A stretch of DNA of 64,000 nucleotides from Phycisphaerales bacterium. GTDB taxonomy: Bacteria > Planctomycetota > Phycisphaerae > UBA1845 > Fen-1342. Where the stretch lies: the NCBI GenBank assembly GCA_022839625.1, contig JALHJL010000006.1:1-64000 (forward strand), written 5' to 3'. Under the pieces are notes generated by a model. The model searched no databases and was not told the DNA's origin. It saw only the letters and a program-made list of their open reading frames with translations. Positions 60,332 through 64,000 of this stretch are shown here, one piece after another. The translations under genes were made by a program, and so were the position numbers. Position 1 is the first letter of the stretch; the number at the start of each line of letters is the position of its first letter.

Positions 60332-60652
60332 TCAGCTTGCCGCCTCGTACCAGACCGCGATGCTGTACTCTGCGCCGGTGAGCTGGAACGAGGCCGTGAA
60401 CCCCAGAGCCTTGCCGCGTGCGGTCGTCAGCGCGTAGCCGCGCCCGAATTGCAGGCACAGGCCGGACGTGCTGACGTGCAGGGGCGGAGCGATGATCGTA
60501 TGCTCCCCCGCAGGGTCGGAAAGCAGCATTACTTTCAAACTTGCCCAGGTCGTGGCGACCAGCCTGGCCACGCGGATGATCTTGCCGGGCTGCGCCGGCA
60601 CAATCACCGTATTGACCTGCACCGTGTTGTACGTTCCATGCGCCAGGGTCAT
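60332..60652 (-). CDS. Hypothetical protein of the phage-like module, beta-rich
   Basis: The product has 106 residues. ATG 60652 follows GAGGAG. It is rich in beta-type segments (VQVNTVIVPAQPGKIIRVAR and GYALTTARGKALGFTASFQL), with a typical virion-protein appearance: no Cys clusters, no helices of note. No family recognised. The gap of 93 bases to the gp36-like gene holds no ORF. Confidence 0.65.
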   Translation of the reverse strand: MTLAHGTYNTVQVNTVIVPAQPGKIIRVARLVATTWASLKVMLLSDPAGEHTIIAPPLHVSTSGLCLQFGRGYALTTARGKALGFTASFQLTGAEYSIAVWYEAAS

Positions 60653-60745
60653 GCCATCCTACTCCTCAATAAGCAACCTTCGCCGCAGTCGTGCGCCGCT
60701 CCCGGCGCCGCGGCACCGCCGGCCCGCAAGGCCGCCGCCCGCCGA

Positions 60746-61198
60746 CTACAGCCCGTCCAGCTCGCCCGCGGTAAACGCGCGCGGGCTGGCCGCATAGCGC
60801 GGCCCCTCGTCCTCCGCCGTACGCGAGTGCGGCGGCGACGCCGCCGGCAACGTCAGCCGCCCGCGCGCCACATCCTCGAACCACCGCAGCGCATCGACCT
60901 GCAGCCGGCTGATGCGCTGCGGCGGGTCGCTCACAAAGGGCGTGCTTTTCCAGGCAATCCATTCGGCCAGGTCCAGCACACGCGCCTCCAGAACGTGCGC
61001 CAGCTCAGGATGGTCCGCCAGACTCACCGGCGTTCGGTACCGACGGGCCAGGTAGCTGTCGGCTTCGGCCTCCGCTTCATTGACGATCTGCTGGGCAACG
61101 TCCGCACTGGCGGTGGTCCCGTTCACGCGGTCCGTCAGCCGCGCATAGAGGGTCGCTCCCAGCCGCTCGCTGAGCTTTGCGATCGTGATGTACGCCAT
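60746..61198 (-). CDS. Mu gp36-like head protein (DUF1320)
   Basis: The product has 150 residues; ATG 61198 follows GAAGGAG. It opens with MAYITIAKLSERLGATLYAR and has NEAEAEADSYLARRYRTPVS, followed by a helical part LEARVLDLAEWIAWKSTP. This is the DUF1320/gp36 pattern (small neck or head-completion protein following the major head gene in Mu-like phages). The last 35 residues are low-complexity. Confidence 0.85.
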   Translation of the reverse strand: MAYITIAKLSERLGATLYARLTDRVNGTTASADVAQQIVNEAEAEADSYLARRYRTPVSLADHPELAHVLEARVLDLAEWIAWKSTPFVSDPPQRISRLQVDALRWFEDVARGRLTLPAASPPHSRTAEDEGPRYAASPRAFTAGELDGL

Positions 61199-61246
61199 CC
61201 CGCAGCTCCTTCAACTGCTACTGCCACGCCCCGCGCGGCCGGACTC

Positions 61247-62176
61247 CTACGTGAACGTCACCAGGCAGGCGTCCTGCCAGAAGCCGTAGCCAGCCTCGTG
61301 GATCGCCTTCACGCCGTACTGATGCTGGTTCTCGTTCACCTCCAGCTCGCTGCCCTCGGCGAGCACCTGGATTTGGACGGGCAGCTCCTCCTGGAAGATG
61401 AAGGGCCGCGTGCTGCCGTCGGTTCGGAAGAGCGCGAACCGGTCGTTCCACGTCAGACGCGGGTTGGCCACCCACGCCACGCGGAACGGCTCACGCGCGG
61501 CCAGCGGGTTGCTCGACCCCTCCACCGTCTGACTCGCCAGGGCCACCAGCGTCGCGGACAGGAAGCTCATCGGCACCATCACCAGGAACTCGCGGGCCGA
61601 CTCGTTCATCGGCTCGCCCTGGTCGTCCTGGAAGCTCATGAGCTGCGCCACGCCCTGGACGATGGCCTCGTACATCTCGGTGTCGGTGGGCGCGGTCGGC
61701 GTCGCGGCGTCGTGCGAGATGTCGTTGCTCTGGGTTCCCGAGTTGCCCTCGCTGTGGTCGGCGTCAAAGAAGGGCCGCCCGTCGTAGCAGATGCTCGTCT
61801 TTCCGTTGACCATCAGCTCCGTCAACAGCTTGTTCGGGTGCGTGGCCACCCGCCGCGCCAGCTCGTTGATCCGCACCATCATCTGGCCGGTCTTGTCCCG
61901 GCGTTGCTCGTCGGCGTCGACGCGGATCGTCGCTTCCCAGGTCTTGTTGACGATCGTCAGACCCTTGCTGCGCAGCGGCCGGACCCGCCGGCCCCCGACC
62001 CACTCCCGCACTTGCGGCACCATGCCGAGCCAGCGGTAGGTCTCCGACTCCTGGTTGCTGGCGAAGTGCAGCGCCAAGCGCGTCCACCAGGCCGCCTGCG
62101 CGAATTCCTCCAGCCGCCGATAGAAACGCCCGATGACCGCCCGCGACGTCAGCCCCGTATCGACTACCACGCTCAT
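61247..62176 (-). CDS. Mu-like major head protein (gpT)
   Basis: The product has 309 residues; ATG 62176 follows AGGAGA. Family motifs: SRAVIGRFYRRLEEFAQAAW, LTIVNKTWEATIRVDADEQR, a DGRPFFDADHSEGNSGTQSN segment containing the FxxxH stretch typical of gpT, and EFLVMVPMSFLSATLVALAS. It forms the capsid shell in Mu-like phages. The gene is intact. Confidence 0.92.
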   Translation of the reverse strand: MSVVVDTGLTSRAVIGRFYRRLEEFAQAAWWTRLALHFASNQESETYRWLGMVPQVREWVGGRRVRPLRSKGLTIVNKTWEATIRVDADEQRRDKTGQMMVRINELARRVATHPNKLLTELMVNGKTSICYDGRPFFDADHSEGNSGTQSNDISHDAATPTAPTDTEMYEAIVQGVAQLMSFQDDQGEPMNESAREFLVMVPMSFLSATLVALASQTVEGSSNPLAAREPFRVAWVANPRLTWNDRFALFRTDGSTRPFIFQEELPVQIQVLAEGSELEVNENQHQYGVKAIHEAGYGFWQDACLVTFT

Positions 62177-62190
62177 GGAGATCTCCTCTT

Positions 62191-62246
62191 ACCTGTTCCC
62201 TTGCCCCCTTGGTCCCTTGATCCCTCGATCCCTTGATCCCTCAATC
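62191..62246. repeat. Short-period repeat at the end of the decoration protein gene
   Basis: A run of cccttg/gatccct units (tcccttgatccctcgatcccttgatccctcaatc) lies between the decoration protein stop and the gpT start. It has the same style as the insertion in dnaE at 20375-20466. Confidence 0.6.
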
Positions 62247-62982
62247 AAGCAATGTCCCGACTGAGAATGATCCACTCGCTTCCCGTGCATAGCAGCAGCG
62301 CGACGTCGTACTGGGCATCGATTGCCGCGTACGTGGCCGCACCGTCGATCGTCTCGGCCGCGTGGCCGTCCAACGTCACCGCCGCCGCAGCCGCTGAAGT
62401 CTTCACCACCCGCACCCAGCCTCCGGCGCGAACAGTGGCGGCCGGCGGCAGCGTCAGCGTGCGCGCGACGGTGTTCGCCATCAGCAGCGTGCGGTTCATG
62501 TGGTCCAGGGTCAGCGTCGCGCTTGCGTCGGCCAGACTGATCACGGGGGCGTTCTCGAGCGCGCCGCTCACGCCGGCGATCGGCCCGCAACGCACCCGCG
62601 CCGTGTCCGTCGCCTCCACCGCCACGATGCGACCGACGCGGCTGTTGCCCGCGGGCGCCAACGTCAGCGTGTCGTCGGCGCTGGCATACACGTCCTTGCC
62701 GATGTCCGCGTTGGTCACGCCGGCCAGCGCATGAACGACGTCGATCACCTGGTGCAGACGCACGCTGGCACCGCCCGCGCTGTGCCCGGCCCCCGTGTTG
62801 TCACCCTGGCGGTACGCGACCCCGAGGAAGTCGTCGCCGGCCACGAGCGGACGTGCGTAGCCGGTGGCGCGGTTGCGTCCGACGAGCGCCCCCTTGTAGA
62901 CCTTGACGTTGTCATCGACAGGAAGGTCGATGAGTTCCTGCGACGCATAGAAATCCAGACTCCGGTCAGCGGTCAGCGCCAT
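62245..62982 (-). CDS. Capsid decoration/cement protein (DUF2190-like)
   Basis: The product has 245 residues; ATG 62982 follows GAGGAGAAG. The N-terminal 120 residues (VYKGALVGRNRATGYARPLV, AGDDFLGVAYRQGDNTGAG) match DUF2190-type capsid cement proteins. The C-terminal half is a separate beta-rich part (TLTLPPAATVRAGGWVRVVK) of the kind added to phage decoration proteins. The position between protease and gpT is typical of Mu-like head clusters. Confidence 0.8.
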   Translation of the reverse strand: MALTADRSLDFYASQELIDLPVDDNVKVYKGALVGRNRATGYARPLVAGDDFLGVAYRQGDNTGAGHSAGGASVRLHQVIDVVHALAGVTNADIGKDVYASADDTLTLAPAGNSRVGRIVAVEATDTARVRCGPIAGVSGALENAPVISLADASATLTLDHMNRTLLMANTVARTLTLPPAATVRAGGWVRVVKTSAAAAAVTLDGHAAETIDGAATYAAIDAQYDVALLLCTGSEWIILSRDIA

Positions 62983-63085
62983 CGCTTCTTCTCCTCTTTC
63001 CAGTTCCTGTGGGTCAGGCGCGGCGCGCGGTCTTCAGCGCCCGGCGCTCCGCCCGACTACCGTTCCTGTGTAGACCTTCGAAGTA

Positions 63086-64000
63086 TCAATGCTGAATGCC
63101 CAGAACGCGGCCGGCCGCCACGGCCCGCTCGAACGCCGCCCAGTCCTCCGCCCCGATTTCCCACTCGCGCGCCGTCGTCGGTCCGCCCTCGGCAGTCCCC
63201 AGCGGCAACCGCGCGACCTCTCCGCGACGGTCCAGGGCGATCACGCGACCGGGCGGCCGGAGCACCGGGGCCCGCGCCAGCCGCTGCTCCGTCTCCTCCG
63301 GATCGCGCAGGAAGTCCGCCCGCCAGTCCATGCTCGTGCTGTCCACGATCTTCCCCAGCCGCAATCCACGCTCGACAAAGGCATCCGCTTCCTGGGCTGC
63401 CAGTTGTCTTCGCAGCAGCGCAATTTCGTCGCGCGCTGCCTCCAACTGGCCGCGCACGGCCTCCTCGGATTCCGCGGCCGCCTCGTCGGGTTCGGCCACC
63501 GACCGCCGCGCCGCCGCCAGCGGCCGCACGCCGTGCATCGCCGGATCATTCGTCAAGGCCACCGGCCCCAGCGCGGTCACGTCCGCGTGGTCCTCGTCGG
63601 TCCAGAAGATGACCGGCGAGAAGTACCGGTACTCGCCGCTGCGCAACAGTTCCGCCGCCCGCTCGGTCCAGCTCACGTTCACCGCCCACAGGCCGTCGTC
63701 CCGCACCTCCAGTCCGCCGATCCACCCCGCCGCGGGCCGCAGCCCGTCGCTGCGCGTGTTGCAGCGGTCGAAGCTCTGGTGCTCGTAATCAATCGCCAGC
63801 TTGCGACCCATCTGCTCGAACCAGCGCCGCGCCGTCTCCGCGTGCGCGCGGGTGAAGACGAAGCTCTCCCCGGCGATCGGCCGCTCCACCACCACCTCTC
63901 CGAACGGAATCAGCAGGAACTCGGTGACCGGCTCGCCGCGCGCGGTGGATAGCGCGGCGCACCGCAGCCGGGAGGACGGCTGCGCCGGATGCTCCCGCGC
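63086..64000 (-). CDS. Mu-like phage protease (gpI), partial, cut by the window end
   Basis: The frame is open to base 64000, with no start within reach, so the 5' part is outside the window. The visible 304 residues include RCAALSTARGEPVTEFLLIP, the His-containing GRKLAIDYEHQSF, and YRYFSPVIFWTDE with a Ser, which match the Mu I protease type; then VALTNDPAMHGVRPL and a coiled-coil scaffold-like part (AVRGQLEAARDEIALLRRQL). It should cleave scaffold during capsid assembly. Confidence 0.88.
   Translation of the reverse strand, partial: AREHPAQPSSRLRCAALSTARGEPVTEFLLIPFGEVVVERPIAGESFVFTRAHAETARRWFEQMGRKLAIDYEHQSFDRCNTRSDGLRPAAGWIGGLEVRDDGLWAVNVSWTERAAELLRSGEYRYFSPVIFWTDEDHADVTALGPVALTNDPAMHGVRPLAAARRSVAEPDEAAAESEEAVRGQLEAARDEIALLRRQLAAQEADAFVERGLRLGKIVDSTSMDWRADFLRDPEETEQRLARAPVLRPPGRVIALDRRGEVARLPLGTAEGGPTTAREWEIGAEDWAAFERAVAAGRVLGIQH

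Noticed and set aside
60152..62236. 694-codon open frame opposite the phage head genes
   Set aside because: Crosses three real minus-strand genes with strong ribosome binding sites.

Overview
This window is GC-rich bacterial chromosome, most likely from a planctomycete (Planctomycetota, perhaps near Phycisphaerae). The taxonomic hints are two secreted proteins ending in paired dockerin-like GDINPFV/GDINAFV modules, very large secreted proteins of unknown function, a Minf_1886-type small protein, and many dispersed GC-rich palindromic repeats. The assignment is inferred from protein style, since there is no rRNA in the window.

Layout. 1-6.3 kb: a secreted TIM-barrel glycosidase-like gene and a lipoprotein phosphodiesterase overlapping in one operon, a 52-residue small protein, two small membrane proteins, and a secreted beta-propeller protein with a dockerin-like tail. 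6.3-13.8 kb: a tightly overlapping five-gene redox operon made of a secreted double beta-propeller protein, a Tat-signal polyferredoxin (NapG-like), a membrane polyferredoxin (NapH/NosR-like), a 991-residue membrane-anchored NuoE-NuoF-ferredoxin fusion and a HoxU-like protein. There is no hydrogenase or complex I membrane arm, so it reads as an NADH-linked electron-transfer complex with an unknown partner. 14-25.4 kb: an Mla-type ABC ATPase with a membrane protein, a 2-hydroxyacid dehydrogenase, a GapN-like dehydrogenase, DNA polymerase III alpha (dnaE) and an ABC-F ATPase. 25.5-33.4 kb: a large secreted protein, a RicT/PSP1 protein, a Minf_1886-like protein, an AI-2E family permease, a small membrane protein and a glycosyltransferase-like protein. 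34-41.4 kb: a secreted protein, a NeuD-like acyltransferase, a cysteine-rich secreted repeat protein, a second dockerin-tailed protein, a YkgJ-like cysteine-cluster protein, a lipoprotein and phosphofructokinase. 41.9-48.5 kb: a chemoreceptor with an extracytoplasmic CZB-like domain, a MerR regulator, an alkaline-phosphatase-superfamily protein, a decayed stretch with WD40 remnants, and tRNA-Lys(TTT). 48.8-59.1 kb: thiD, a PEBP lipoprotein, an alcohol dehydrogenase, an epimerase, a probable selenoprotein of the SelW/Rdx family (in-frame TGA at the CxxU position followed by a bacterial-type SECIS hairpin), a thioredoxin-fold protein without cysteines, topoisomerase I and a TPR protein. 59.2-64.0 kb: a minus-strand Mu-like phage head module that runs off the right edge (protease, decoration protein, major head protein gpT, gp36/DUF1320) followed by small membrane/lipoprotein genes, with no tail genes in view.

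A second theme is repeats. Several families of GC-rich dispersed repeats sit between genes, and some have entered reading frames (dnaE, the nuoE/nuoF junction, the nuoEF C-terminus, the propeller/NHL junction) without breaking them. The high GC content also produces very long antisense shadow ORFs, which I left out.
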